A stretch of 64,000 nt of DNA from Ficedula albicollis. Its lineage: Eukaryota > Chordata > Aves > Passeriformes > Muscicapidae. Below the pieces are notes generated by a model that was not told the origin of the DNA, did no database searches, and saw only the letters and a list, made by a program, of their open reading frames with translations. The stretch lies in the NCBI RefSeq assembly GCF_000247815.1, contig NC_021673.1, positions 37,272,102 through 37,336,101 on the forward strand, given 5' to 3'. The translations under genes and the position numbers were made by a program. Below are positions 1 through 12,970 of this stretch, one piece after another (the stretch's first letter is position 1; every line of letters starts with the position of its first letter).

Positions 1-1010
1 TTCCTATGCAACACTAGTGATCCTCCCACAAATAGTTGAGAGAAAATAAAATATAAGGGAGTTCATCAGTTCATATTCCCTGAGATCCTCACAGTAACTC
101 TTCTTTGTGATCCAGTCTTTTAACTTTTTCATTACTTTAATCTTAAAAAATAGATTTTTAATTAAATTCAGAGCTATTATTCCCCTTTAGGGGAGGTGGG
201 AAAAACAAATGCAACTCTGCTGAAGGACCTCTGAGCATAACACTTTCCCTCTCTTTACAGTTCATTTTGGCATTTTTATATATCTTCTGCTAATAAAATG
301 TAATGATTTTCATCTTTTACTTTGACATCCGAGTCTGTATCTTTTATCTGTTGTTTACAGTGTTTCAGCCCATAAATAAATCATATGACAAAATAAATTA
401 CTTAATCTTGTGTTTTATTTGGAAACCATTAAAGCCTAGCTTTGGTGGGAAAAAAATCATTTTACACCTTACAATTGCTTATATAGTTTTATGACTTTTG
501 TGTCACGTTCAAATACTATCAAGGTGTCATATCAATACCAATTGTTCACAAGAGCCACATTTTAAACCTTTCAAGTTTTCTGATAGAGTTTGATAGGAAT
601 ACTTTGAAATGAAAGTACATCTGTCTTTGACAAATGGCATTTTCAGTTCTGAGTGGTTTTTTTTTAATATGTTGTTATAGTGCATTACAAAAGCAATATT
701 AATCCCCAGAACTTTCTTCAAATCAGTATACATGTAATTACAATGAAGTCCGTTTATCCAGTCCCCTGCATCCAAGGCTGTTTGTTGTCAGCATCTGTTT
801 TTTCCATCCACTGTAAATTCACTTATTCTGCAGATTCCAAAAGTTGTTCTTTTGTATTTTTGACATGTGTAACTAGTACAATAAATGGTACTGTACTGAA
901 TTTCAGACTGTATTTTTATTCTCAATTTCTTTTAGACACATTCTGTTTCTGAAATGAAAAATAAATTATAAATATTTTCTCCACTTTCGTGCAAGAAAAA
1001 AAACCTTTGT
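1..1010 (+). other. AT-rich 3'-UTR-like segment
   Basis: No coding frame is visible. The stretch has the texture of the end of a vertebrate 3' untranslated region read on the plus strand: AATAAA signals occur at about 292, 375, 392, 880 and 960, and T-rich sequence follows the later ones. If this is right, a gene would enter from the left, with its coding part outside the window. AATAAA is common by chance in AT-rich DNA, so this is a weak inference. I do not recognise the gene. Confidence 0.22.
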
Positions 1011-4000
1011 AACCTCAGTGCATTTATCAAGTTTTTACCTGGTCAAAGAAAATTAAATCATATTCTAAATAGTTTCTTGCATGTCTCTTCTAGAAGCTTC
1101 TTTTCTTCACAAATGCCTTCCACAAAACTATCTTTCACATAGAGAGTGTGCCCTCTTTTCTTAGGTTAATTACTGAAATATGATGTGGTTTGGTTTCATT
1201 CTTAGTAATTTCCGGATTCTATTCCAGGACATTTGGGATAGAGCCCAAGAGCTTAGCATGTTTTCCTTTTTTCATGGTAAAATTGTGCAAATATGCATTA
1301 GAGTGTGAAAACAAACAGTCTAATACATTTTTGCAAAGCTCTTTATGTTTACTGTTTATTGCAGATACCAGATACTAATTAAAATGCGCTAACAAAAGCC
1401 AAGATATAAAGAACAAAGATATAACGAAGCCTCATCTTTTAAAAATACTTATGATTAATCCCAGAGGACATTGTGTCACACGTCATTATTATAAAATCCA
1501 AGAAAGTTAACTACATCTTTGGAAAAGATATAGTGCCAAAAGCTGTATCCAATCCATGGAAAAATAATCATATTATGGTCATGTTTTCTAAGGAATAATC
1601 TTTTCAGATCCTATAATGGCATCCAGCTACAGCCCCTCTTGTTTGTGGCTCCTTGTGCGTCTCCATGAAAACTTCTTGAATAGGTTTTTAAACATGTTGA
1701 AATGCTTCTTCCTTTTACTGACATTTGCCTGTAAATAGATCTCTGTCTTTATTAAAAAGAGGTGATTTAAATTTGATCCCAGAAGACATTCTTAAACAAG
1801 AAATTAACTTAATATGCTTGTTATTTTAAATGTGTGGAAACAAGTTACTGCTTGATTTTAATTCTGTTCAAGCAAAGATCAAGCTTTTACAGATCACATT
1901 TTGAATTCACTTCAGGTGAAATAAACTGCTGGTCTAGTAACTAATGCTTGCAGCAAGGTAGAATTTCTGTAGTCCTGTTACACTCTGGATCTGGAGATTA
2001 GAGCATTCATGCAAAGTAATTCTGTTTTCCTGTACACCGAGGTACTGAAGCATAGAAACTGGGAACATGCAGGGATTAGGCATATTAACAAACAGAAACT
2101 GATCAATCTGTTCACAAACTGTGAATTCACTGTCCAGAAATTCAAGTAAATGTCAGCCACCCACGCAATGGTCTGCAGTGGTGTGGTAGCATCTGAAAAA
2201 CTATTTACTAAATGACTGGCACTATCATCTCTCCTAGATAGATCCCTGTTGCTTCCCGTGTAAGTAGAGTGCTAGGGATTTGGGAAAGAGATTGTTCTCT
2301 AAATTTGTCTGTAAGAGACACATGCTGAAGATTATTCTTCATCTGGTGGAAGGCAGAGGGTAGCACTGGTGGAGGAAGACACCTCCGCACAGTTCCCTGT
2401 GTTTAGGAGGGGGATGTTACACCTCCTCTTTGTATTTCCCTGAAACAGGGCAGAGGGAAAGAGACAGAGGTCATCAATGGAAAACAAACGTTGTAAAAAA
2501 GACTTGATTCATTACTGGTGGATCAGAGGCCAGCACAAAACCCCTCTGTGGAACTCTGTTTGTTCTTGGTTAGGCTGGCTGCCTAGTCACTGTCCGAAAG
2601 CTTTCCTGTGATTTTGTTTCTTCAGAAAATTTGAAGGTTTACTGGGATGTCATTTTGCTGCTCAGGATAACACAGATGACACTGACTGGTATTCTGGGTC
2701 TTCTCTGTGTCTGGATGCTTCAGTTTTCTCAGATTTTACACTTCCTACTTTTCATTCCAGAACCTCAAGAAAAAAGTTTTCAGCATGCTCTTTAGAAAAC
2801 CTTTTACACATTATTGTTCTTTTCCCATCCGTATATCAAATTCTTCTGGTACATAGGATTGTTCCTTTCATACAGCAGCTGCTATCAATTAGCACAAAGC
2901 TATTTTGAAATCCTGAAAAAGTTGTACCACAAACTCTGCTTGGTTTGTATTTAGATTGTTTTAGAAATTAAAAAATAGGCAACCTTCTGAAAACAGGAAT
3001 CTAACCTAAATGGACACATTTTCCTTCCCCATTTTGCTTTGTTTTTATAAGTAGCTAATATCCCATTATTTTACTACACAAAGTATATATTTGACAAAAT
3101 TTAATTCATATTTTTGTCATTCCAAGTTGTTCCTCAAACAACCACAAACCCCTTCAGGTGTTGCATGGAAAGGACCACTCTGAAAGATTAACATGGTCCA
3201 GTCTCTTCAGATTCCCTCCAAGAACCACAAAGAGAGGCAGGCTCTTTGGGGCCAGGAAACTGCTGAATTAATTCTCTAGGGAAGTAGTTTTCTACCCATT
3301 AACAATAAAGGCAGTTTAGGCAAATTCAACTCACTTATTAAAATTAACCCTTGAGAATACTTCTTTCAACTATGTTAGTCTAAGGGAAAATTCATTTTTT
3401 CATTAGGTAGGAAACTTGCAAAATCTGCAGGACTACTTCTGAATGAAACAGAATATTTTCTATTGTAAAATTAATTCTCTGTAACAGGGAGTGTGTATGA
3501 GAAATATTTGCTAGAATTGATAGACTAGCATTAAACTCCTCAACTGAATTTATGGAGATTGCTCATCAGCTAGGGTAGGTTCAGACACCTTGTGTCTGAG
3601 AAAGGTTCAGATGGTGCTCTTTATTTGAACTACTTTCTCTCTAATAGAGGCTCCTGCAAACTCCTGTTGTCATTAGTATATCTCAAAGGCATAGATCAGC
3701 AGCCTGAGCCTGTCTCTGGCCTTGCAGCACACATCTTCCCTTCTAATGCAGTGTAGTTTGTCAAATAAACTATATATAGTGTCTTCCTGTAAAGTGAGTG
3801 TGTAACACATTCTTTTCCTACTCCAGATACATCCATTTCAGTATTTGTGGAAAAAAGGACAAGTACAACTGGCAAACTGAAATTAAAAAAAAAAAAATTT
3901 AATTCTTTATTGTTCACCAGGTGCAACTGAATTTGCAGTAGATTATTTTTTTCTCTGTTTAACGAAGCCTCAGATGTGATTATTTTTTCTCCTATTTGCT

Positions 4001-7000
4001 TGTATCTCAAAACTTCTGGAACAAAATAAAAGAGATATGGAACTTGCATTTTTTTTTCCTTGATGGAAATCATTGGTTTAAAAAGGAGTGAGGGCTTTTA
4101 AATTCCAGTATAGATGAAAAGAGTTCATACCTCCTCCTTCTCACTCTCTCTTCGCACTTCCCATTTACAGGTACACTTTGAACCTGAAGAATTAACACCT
4201 TTATTTTTTGCTACTGAACATCATTGCCTTCTTTCTGAACTTGGTGGCTACTCACCCGAAGTGTGGACATAAACAGGAGGCTGCTATTTGATGCAGTATG
4301 TAACTATGCCATGGCAATAGAGCTGTATGGTTACATTTGAAATGCAGGCCAGCATTCCATCGGTGGTATTTGTCATGTGAAAAGCCGTACTGTGTTCCAC
4401 TGATGGCTCCTGATCACAACTGCTGTTTGGCAACAAGGGTTAAGTACAGTGGATGCTGCTCCTGTGCTACGAAGCGCTGATCAGCAAATTCCGTCAGAGG
4501 AAGTCAGCACCTTGTAAGAGTGTAAAGCCCTGGAAAGAGCTTGGCATTCAAGTGCCATTGAATAGCCTGTTGATGGGAACACACTAACAGTTTAATTTGG
4601 ACCTGATAAAATCCTACAAAGTTTGTGGTTTTGTCTTCTCTTGTATGTGCCCTTTTTGATCTTGATAATAAAAATAAGAAAAGAAAACTGTAAAGAAAAA
4701 AGTACCTTACAAAAGTACGTGCTTGGACTGACTCAGGCACAATTAAGCTAGAACACGCCAGTCTTAACCTACTGAGCTGTGTGTGGGTGTAACAGCATGA
4801 ACAGAATTTGACACTCTCTACTGCCCGATACCACTGAAATATCTATGCAGAGTGATAAGCACATAACAGATTGTCAGCCTTTTAGCTGAATTTCCTATTT
4901 TTGTTGGTATAAATCAGACTCTTGCTTTCCCCCCCGCCCCCCGCCTTGTTCTTCACCCTTTCCCTCTCCTTTGAGATATCCTAAATCCTTGCTGGAACCC
5001 TGCCAAATCCTTCGTCGCCTGTGTCATTCATTTCTTTACATCCTTTCATTTTTTAGGCTTTGTCTCATGCCATCCTTCTCACCAGAGATCCAGCTCCTCT
5101 GCATGCAGGGATCACTTGGGGCATAAGTCCCTTCTTTCTCTCAGCTTTCCTGGGAGCTCAACACATTGCCTCTGTGACACTTGCATCCTATGCTAGTCTG
5201 GGAAATGAGACTCCAGATTGAGACCACCCCCATGTCAGGTGCCCAGCTAATGCTCTGCATAATGCGCTCTGCGTTCACTCAGGGGATGCTGATGGAGAGT
5301 TAAGTAGCCTTCAAAAACGCTTAGGAGATGTAACATTTCACACGGACCTTGCTTAAAGCATATGGGCCTTGCCTTAGGGCCGGCTAAGAAAGACACAAGA
5401 TTACTAATTTGTTTACACGTATCTATTCACTTCCTTGGCTTCATTGGGCAAATGAATACTCTTATGAGGAGATATAAAAAGGTGCTGAAGAGGACACCTT
5501 TGTATGCATACGGAATAGCCCTGGAAGTTAGCTAAATTGAGGATTGTATGTGTCTGTTCTAGAGCAGAATTTAGCCTGCCCAATGCAGGAATGGTAATTT
5601 GCAACTTCAACCAGTTTGGAGAGCAACAAAATTCGAAAACTATGTTAAGGGCCAGATAAACTTCTCCATTTCCAAAAAGGGACAAATAAGAAGAAATGTT
5701 CCTTCCCTAAAGCATAATTTCTCCTTTTCTAGTGCAAAATATAGTAAATTACTCCAAACACAAACTAATCACCAAGAAGGCAACAATACTGTTAATGGTT
5801 TAAAGCACAGTGCTCAGTCTGAGTTTACTCTGCCTTATGGAAATATCAAAGTCATTTTCATTATGCTCAGAGGTTTAATATAGCTATTAGAACAACAGCT
5901 ACTCTATTGGTGTTGCACCACTAGATTTGTTAAGTTGATTCAGCACTAGAACTATGACTCTTATTCTTCCAGTTGCATTTGTGAATTTGTTTTTGTTTAA
6001 GTTTGAGTAATTGAAGTCTTGTGGGAAGTAAAGTCATTGTTCATCTGCTTATTTCAATCTGTGCTGGGAAAGCCAATTTTCTCTTGTTAAATTATATTTC
6101 TAATGTTCAACAAGGATAGTTGCAGATACTTGCTGTCATGCCGTGCTTTCTCTGAAATACATCTTAGCTGACTCTCCAAGCTGTCTTATCACCCCCTGAT
6201 GTTTCAGCAGCAAGATGATTCATTCAGAATGGTCTTACCCCATTTCTGACATCTCAAATCTGTGAACTGAGATCATCTGAGAGGGATCTGAAAATGGTAT
6301 TCTGTAATGTGGCTAATGCAGAGCTATTATCTAAACACAGCAATGAGAGCAGGCCAATTTTTTTTTTCTCCTGAGCTTTCTGCTTTGAAGCTGCAATCCC
6401 ACATCCCTGTCCCCATTTCCTTTGGTACTACATTTTCCACACCTGTGTTGTTTGGGGCTCCTCAGATGCCTTTACAGACTAAGCAGAACTCTTGACTATA
6501 GTGGTGAGAAGGGCAAATCTTGATGTAAGTATTCTGTTGGAATAAACAACACTTCCTGCTTGCCATGTTGACAAGAAAAAGAAAGAAACAAAAATATTTT
6601 GCCTACCAGAACACTCTTTCTTTGACAAACAGTGCAGTTTGCAGTACTTGGGAACTCTGTTTAAAAAGCAGTTTTTGAAGATCTGGTCATTTTACTTAAG
6701 TGCTTCATTGAGGCCAGAGTCTTTTGGAAACATTATATCAACTATCATATAAATACAACCAATTAAAAATAGGCAAAGACAATGTAATTGTAGAGTATCA
6801 TGCCATAAACCACTACAAAATTGTTCTCTTCTGAACAGAGAACCAATCTTTAGTCTACAGTTAATGAAAGAATAGAGTAGCTTTAATGAGTGATGAAAAG
6901 TTGATCTAAGTCCCACTGAAGTAAATGAATGGCTTTTTTTCAGGCTTCTAATGCATAGAATAAAGCAACTGTCTTTATTACTTTTTGAAAGTGCTAAAAA

Positions 7001-8158
7001 TGTTTTACACATTTTGAAAAAGTGAATTGTTGAATTTCATCATAGCTTTAGAGCTGACCTTAGGTGTTAATAAGCTCTCTTTCAGAACATCTTTGAATGG
7101 AAAATAGCCAATTGTGGGATGAAGCCAAGTGAATATTTGGGGATAGAATGAGAGAATGTGCTTGGCTTCTTGTTGTTCTTTGGTTGCTTGATTTTTTTTT
7201 TATTTTTTTTTTTTTTTTAGATAAGCATTTAAGGCATATGAGATGGCATAGGCATTCTCTTAAGACATTTAAGGCATTTAAGGAAATATCATCTGAATCT
7301 GTTATTTTCTCAGGGTACTGAAGGAGAAAGTATTGATTAGTGTATATGCTGGAATTCACATCCTATTTGTAGAGAGCTAATAAAAAAATAAAAAGACTGT
7401 GGTCCCAGTAGAGTTTTAGCAAAAGTAATGGTAACAATAATGACTTTCCTACAAATGCTTTCACATGTTTGGAAAATTTTCTGTTCTCTTTTAATAGCTA
7501 TTAGGCTTGTTAAGCTGAAGTGTATAGACTTAAAGGAAATTAAAATGAGAATATGTACACTCTTGCACTATTGTTATACTATTTCTAGGGTTTCTTTATC
7601 TAGATTAACACACTATCTTAATGTTTAGTTGTCATCCCACGCTTGCTTTGGTCAGCTGGAGGCAGTATCCCAAATTCAGCCTCCCAAACTGACAAAAAAT
7701 ATTGAGAGGAATGTAGCTTTTTGAAGGCAAGAAGCCAGTAGCCATGAGATTTACTGTGTAAAGAGCAATTAGAAGATCTGTCTGCAGCAAAAGCCCTTGA
7801 ATATAGCTTAGAGAGATTTTGAACAAATCTTCTGCTGCCTGGGAATAAATTTCAAACACCCAAGGAAAAATATTTCTCGATACTGCTCATTGTAGGTCAT
7901 GTTATTCTGTTTAACTGCTGTAGTCCAAAGACACCAGTTCCTCCTTCCCAAGATTATTTGAGTGAAACACTTCAGATCCATCATTGAATACATTTATTTC
8001 GTGCTGAGGAAGAAAATGTATTGTGAAGGGATAAATCAATTTGCCATTTCTATTCCAAAGAGTAATTCTTCCAGGACACTCTCAGTACCTGTTCTGGCAA
8101 AAGCTGATTTCTGAACTTGCATCAAAAAAAACTAGTCCTTCTTGTGGCTTGCTGTAAT
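1011..8158. other. Unique AT-rich non-coding DNA
   Basis: About 7 kb in which I see no gene and no recognisable interspersed repeat. Short stop-free runs (all at most 125 codons) have no family features and no codon structure. Local low-complexity tracts are a C-rich run at about 4929-4943 and a T-rich run at 7192-7218. Confidence 0.6.
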
Positions 8159-8180
8159 GCACACACATATATATATATTT
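8159..8180. repeat. Short CA/TA microsatellite
   Basis: Alternating (CA)n changes directly into (TA)n and then T-rich sequence. It is a short simple repeat of the kind expected in introns or intergenic DNA. A looser TA/CA-rich patch follows at about 8545-8600, just before a tandem duplication. Confidence 0.8.
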
Positions 8181-8576
8181 TAATCCTTCAATTAATAATT
8201 CAGATTAATTCATAATGGGACTAAATATTAAGGAAATTATTATAAAAATCAGTATCAATAATTCATGATGTCTTTTTGGCTAGAAAGGTAATTTCTCAGA
8301 AATTATAAAGAAAGAAATCATTGACACAAACCTCTATCTTTACAATCTTACACCAACATAGTAATTATTATCACTCAGATTGGCATGAGAATAATCATTA
8401 AATAGGTATTTAGTTACAGGCAGATGTCTTGAAAATCTAATAAACTGTTGGATCAGTATCAGGAGTGTTGTCCCATTTGATAAAAATATCTCTATTTATA
8501 ATTAGAAACCAAGGAAAATTTTTTGTGGTCATAATAAATGTAGGAGTGTATGTATACATGCTCATATACAAACACA

Positions 8577-8705
8577 TATATGTACACACATACACTTGTG
8601 CTCGTTAATTATTCTTAGTTCGGTAAGAAACATGACAGATGGTATGTACACACATACACTTGTGCTCTTTAACTATTCTTAGTTCGGTAAGAAACATGAC
8701 AGATG
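8577..8705. repeat. Two-copy tandem duplication, unit 64 bp
   Basis: A unit beginning TGTACACACATACACTTGTG at 8581 recurs at 8645 (offset 64) with only about two to three substitutions. The second copy ends a few bases before a minus-strand CR1, so the CR1 insertion and the duplication abut. No element is recognised in the unit. Confidence 0.92.
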
Positions 8706-8717
8706 AAAAAACTGAGT

Positions 8718-9172
8718 CATGGAGTTCATAATGTTTGGGGTTGGCAGGGACCTTTGGAGATCACCTGGTCCAACCCTGCTGCTCAAGCACGGCCAGCTAG
8801 AGCAGGCTGCCCAGAACTGTGTCCAGATGGCTCCATCCAAGGATGGAGACTCCACAAAACCTCTGAGCAACCTGTGTCAGGCTCTGACAAAGTCCCCCTG
8901 TGTTTCTATTTGTGCCCATTGCTTCACTGAGCACCACTAAGAAGAGCCTGGCTCAGTTCTCTTAGCACCCTCCCATCAGGCATTTCTCTTCTTTAGGGTA
9001 ATAAATCCCAGTTCTCCTAGCCTTTGCTTGCAGGTGCAGTGCTCCAGTTCCTTCATTGGTGGCCCTTTGCTGGACTGTTTTCAGCCCAGTGAGCTACAGA
9101 GAGCCCTCAGCTGTGAAGCTCAGAAGAAGATACATTACTCTAGCTGTGGCCTCACAAGTGCTAAATGGATGT
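8718..9172 (-). mobile_element. CR1 LINE, 5'-truncated 3' end
   Basis: Read on the plus strand this is the reverse complement of the avian CR1 3' region. It opens with a degenerate copy of the terminal octamers, then the hallmark GGTTGGCAGGGACCTTTGGA and the 'tggtccaaccctgctgctcaagca' type segment, the 'cagatggctccatccaaggatgg' type segment, and the distal part ending near 'gtggcctcacaagtgct'. The length of about 450 bp is typical of a truncated avian CR1. It is non-coding: short plus and minus stop-free runs here are repeat shadows. Many substitutions from consensus suggest an old, inactive copy. Confidence 0.92.
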
Positions 9173-9218
9173 AAATGCTGGGAAAAGTAGAGAGCAGAGT
9201 GAGTCAACTAGATTCAAG

Positions 9219-9372
9219 CCAAGTCAAGATGAATCAAGAAAAACACTGAACAACTGAGTTTTCACTGAGCAGAAACATTTCTTTTACATCTAGAACCAAG
9301 TCAAGATGAATCGAGAAAAACACTGAACAACTGGGTTTGCACTGAGCAGAAACATTTCTTTTACATCTAGAA
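9219..9372. repeat. Two-copy tandem duplication, unit 77 bp
   Basis: The unit starting CCAAGTCAAGATGAATC at 9219 is repeated exactly 77 bp later at 9296, with about three substitutions. Both copies end in the same ACATCTAGAA. The unit resembles no known repeat and is not part of the adjacent CR1. Confidence 0.93.
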
Positions 9373-9475
9373 TGAGTAATTTCACAAATGGGGTAATGGT
9401 GGTTCACATGTCATAGCTAACCTTCTTCTAACCCAAGCGAAAGAACAGTTATTTTCTAGCAGAGAAGAAAAGCAA

Positions 9476-9905
9476 ATAGATAAGGTACTGAAAGAATATC
9501 TAAATGCTGAACACTTATGTGTGTTACTGTACTTTTATACGATTGTGAAAGTTGCACATGTATTTTAATAGATGTATCTTGAGGGAAGACTCACACCAAG
9601 AATTTGAAATAAACAAAGCAGGATTGTTTAGTTTTCACTTCTTGTTAACTGCAAGGCCCCCTTTAACTTTTTTTTTTTTTTTTTTTTTTTTTCCATAGAT
9701 AAGGTACTGAAAGAATATCTAAATGCTGAACACTTATGTGTGTTACTGTTCTTTTATACGATTGTGAAAGTTGCACATGTATTGCAATAGATGTATCTTG
9801 AGGGAAGACTCACACCCAGAATTTGGAATAAACAAAGCAGGATTGTTTAGTTTTCACTTCTTGTTAACTGCAAGGCCCCCTTTAACTTTATTTTTTTTTT
9901 TTCCA
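9476..9905. repeat. Two-copy tandem duplication, unit ~219 bp with poly(T)
   Basis: The largest local duplication seen. The segment starting ATAGATAAGGTACTGAAAG at 9476 recurs at 9695 (offset 219). Both copies end in a poly(T) tract followed by TTCCA. The tract is about 25 T in the first copy (9668-9692) and shorter, interrupted by one A, in the second. Outside the tract the copies differ at only a handful of positions. Confidence 0.93.
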
Positions 9906-10025
9906 GTGGATTCAGTGTTGACAAGAGCAAAGGGTTACAGTCCTCTGCCTCCTACTGGATATTTTGTTCACTGGCATCTGAGAACCGTCTGCAATGTGAA
10001 GGAATTGAAGAGCATATATAGATAA
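9905..10025 (+). other. Possible exon after a strong polypyrimidine/CAG acceptor
   Basis: A long T-tract followed by CCAG at about 9902-9905 makes a textbook 3' splice site, and the downstream sequence stays open to a TAA at about 10023-10025. The encoded peptide (ending VCNVKELKSIYR) matches no family I recognise. The acceptor exists only because the poly(T) belongs to a local duplication, so this may be coincidence. No upstream exon is identified. Confidence 0.12.
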
Positions 10026-12575
10026 TCTTTTCTATAGTATATTTATGGTGACAGATTGAGAGGTCCCTGTTGCTTTGCTGCTACTTCTGGTAACTCAGAA
10101 TACTAAAGACCTCTGCAACTTCTTTCTTCAGTTGTCTCTTTTCTGAAGAGTCCTTGTCCACTTAGCACACTTCCTATGGAAGCTGTTGCAAACCTGCAAT
10201 TGTTGTGCTTCTTCGAACATTTGTTGATCTTTCATCCTTTTGTAGATAGTGGAGGGACCAGAACAGTACACGGTAACTAAAATGAGACAGAGTCCTAGAT
10301 TTATAATGTGATACAATAATATGTCCTAATACACTAATAACTAATAGCCATTAAAATATATTCTTATAAACTGGTTAGAATCCTTGATCATCAGTAGCAA
10401 TAGTGGTTTTATATATGTAACATTCCACATTTCCCCCACATTTTTATTTGAATCTGCCATTTCAAGACCCAGTTGTTGACTTTTGCAGGGCTGCAGTCAG
10501 TTCTATGACTGGCTCATCATGCTCATCAGGCACTGTCACCTTACTTCTCCCTTCCTGTTCCATATCCCTCAGGAGTATGTAGCTCTGTAATGCCCTGCTG
10601 GCAGTGGTCCTCTGCATTAAAAGTGCATTGTATATTTCCTTCTCCCAGAATTTTGTCCTCTGAAGTTATTCTTTTATCTTTTTATCCCTGAGAGGATCTT
10701 TGACTTAAGATCCTTTCTTGAGGGACCTTAATTTAAAAAAATTAATCAGAATAATAAGTTCAGAGAGTACCTTCTAGCATGAAATTGGATTTCAACTGAA
10801 AGTTTAAGCACTCATCACTCAAAAACTCTTAACTTCCCCAAATCACCTATTTTATAAGGTTAATACAACATTAACATCAATGCAATCTTATTTTTTTCAG
10901 CCAATCACAAATATTTTGCTCATGTTCATCATTAACCTGGCATTAGCTAAGTATAACTTGTCTTATGCTGTGGTCAATTGTTCTTGTGGTTTAACATGCA
11001 CCCAGTTATTTTTCTGGGCAAATTTAAAAAAAGCAGTGAAATAAGTTTAAAAGAGAAAAGAAACTGCTATAAACTTAATTCTTTGGGGTTTTTCATCGTG
11101 CTTAATTTTACAGCTTCTGTTAGTTAATTGATGTAGGACTGGAGCAGTCACGCTGTTGTCAGCAGACCCACTCCAAGACTTATGCTTGTGTTTTGGAGGC
11201 TGTAGCGTTGGTGGTTCAGCCAAGGCCCAGCAGGGGCCAGGAGGAGCCCTGCCCTCCATGCAGCATCAGGAGAACCCTCTGTGTCCGTGCTCCTAATGCT
11301 GTGAGTCAGCACACAGCCACCTTCTGCAGGCTGTCTTTAGGGAAGTACCCTTCACCACTTTCCACAGAGGCCCAGTAGGATGACCTCCTTGTGGATCCCA
11401 CAATTGTATTTATTACCCCATAGCAGAACAGTTATATACAAATTTTTTTTTTTGGAGGTTCTTTCAATAGAAAGTTCAGTTATGGCCCTCTTTTCAAATA
11501 ACTTTTCAAATAAGGTGAGAAAAAGATGGGTAAGATTGTGAAGATGGTACACTAGGAATAGATAACTGAGATGAGACCAAAAAAGTCTAGAACAAAGTAA
11601 GGAAATTGAGAGGGAAGGGTGTGAAAGTGGATGCAGGCACTATGAGACAAACAACATGAATAATTCTGGTGGTGCATGTTTTTGTATCTCTGCTTATTTT
11701 CGCAGCATGCCTAATGTGCTGTTGTTCAGGAGAAAATATAATGTCTTGTGAAGTAGGATCACTGGGCGATATAGTCTATTCACCTCTGAAGCTTTTAGAG
11801 TTACTTGCACATAAAACATTTTCTGGAAGTGTCTTTTCGTTCTTACCCACTTACATAAATTATTCCTGTTATTCAAATTCTTATTTCTTACCAGGATGCT
11901 AAAAAAACTTGAAGAAAACTTATAGATGTTGCCAATTAAGCTAGAAATAACTAGCAGAATAGTAAATATCTAGCAATTAAAATTTGGAAACTTTCTGTGG
12001 TTGCCTTATTGGACTTTATTTTACACCCCAAAGAGATTGCCAGGTTTTGTGTTGCTGTCTTTTCAAACAAAGGTCTCTTACATCACCCCTTCCTCATTTT
12101 TGCAGTTGGTTATGTATGCTGCATAGTAATTTTTAGCTGTTTTTTCAGCTTTAGCCACAGTATAAACATCTTTACCATCAATGTACAGTAATTGCAATGA
12201 GGTGAGTACAGTTCTGCTAAAATATCCTTAAGTGGAGAGATTCTGGCAGTGTTTTGTAAAGAAAAGAAACTGTGGTGTATTCTACAGCTACTTATTGTTT
12301 AAATATCACCTTTTCATATTTTCCCATTGTTGTTTATTTTAAGTATTTTCTTTCAAGATGCTCAAAAATAGCTTTGGTTTTATCTTACACTTTTGGATTC
12401 TGTCCTGCTCTCAGATACATGGAACAGTACTCCAAGTATCTGGACTATCTGGGTATTTGAGACATACATTGTTCAACATATTTCAGTCTTTATTTCAGAA
12501 AACAACTTCTGTGATTCTAAGATTAATTCTATAGTTAAGAATTTTTTTATTGATCACATCCGTGTTTACCATGTT
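10026..12575. other. Unique non-coding DNA with a GC-richer patch
   Basis: No gene is visible. A GC-richer patch at about 11190-11370 contains a CTCF-like core, listed separately, and a TGAGTCAGCA half-site near 11299. The remainder is AT-rich with short stop-free runs only, the longest about 84 codons, and none is recognisable. Confidence 0.55.
11227..11240 (+). promoter_or_regulatory. CTCF-like core motif
   Basis: CCAGCAGGGGCCAG differs by one base from the vertebrate CTCF core CCAGCAGGGGGC. It lies in a short GC-rich island within AT-rich DNA. A single motif match is weak evidence of occupancy. Confidence 0.25.
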
Positions 12576-12577
12576 TA

Positions 12578-12970
12578 AAAAGACAATGTAGTTTGTCCTT
12601 TGTTCTACATGTCATTGCTATCAAGCCATTATAGAAGACCACGAGTTGGTCAGGCAGAACTTGCCCTTGGAGAAGCCATTCTGAGTGTCTCAAATCACTT
12701 CCATGTTCTACATGAGCTTCTAGGAGGATCTGTTCCGTGACCTTCCCAGGCACAGAGGTGAGGCTAATTCCCAGGCTCATCCATTTTACCCTTTTGAAAG
12801 ATGGGTACAATATTTCCCTTTTTCCAGTCACCTGGACCTTCACCTGACTGCTGTGACTTTTCAAATCTCATGTAGAGTGACTTGGCAACTACATCAGCCA
12901 ATTCTTTCAGGCTTCTGTGACTCATCTCATTGGAGAGATGGGAAGTGAAGAACTTTCTGGAAGTTAGGCA
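12578..12970 (-). mobile_element. CR1 LINE, inverted reverse-transcriptase block
   Basis: On the minus strand this encodes a recognisable piece of CR1 ORF2. In order it shows a stretch like LKELADVVAKSLYMRFEKS, then PGDWKKGNIVPIFQKGK, then LTSVPGKVTEQILLEA, then a degraded form of the 'SCLTNLVAFYDG' segment near 12640. These are the N-terminal reverse-transcriptase blocks of CR1. The frame shifts and contains stops, so it is dead. It abuts a plus-strand CR1 3' segment at about 12970. The two are best read as one insertion whose 5' part was inverted during target-primed reverse transcription. Confidence 0.9.

Noticed and set aside
8703..8940. Overlapping open frames on both strands near 8.8 kb
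   Set aside because: They lie in the 3' UTR of a CR1 copy, which is non-coding.
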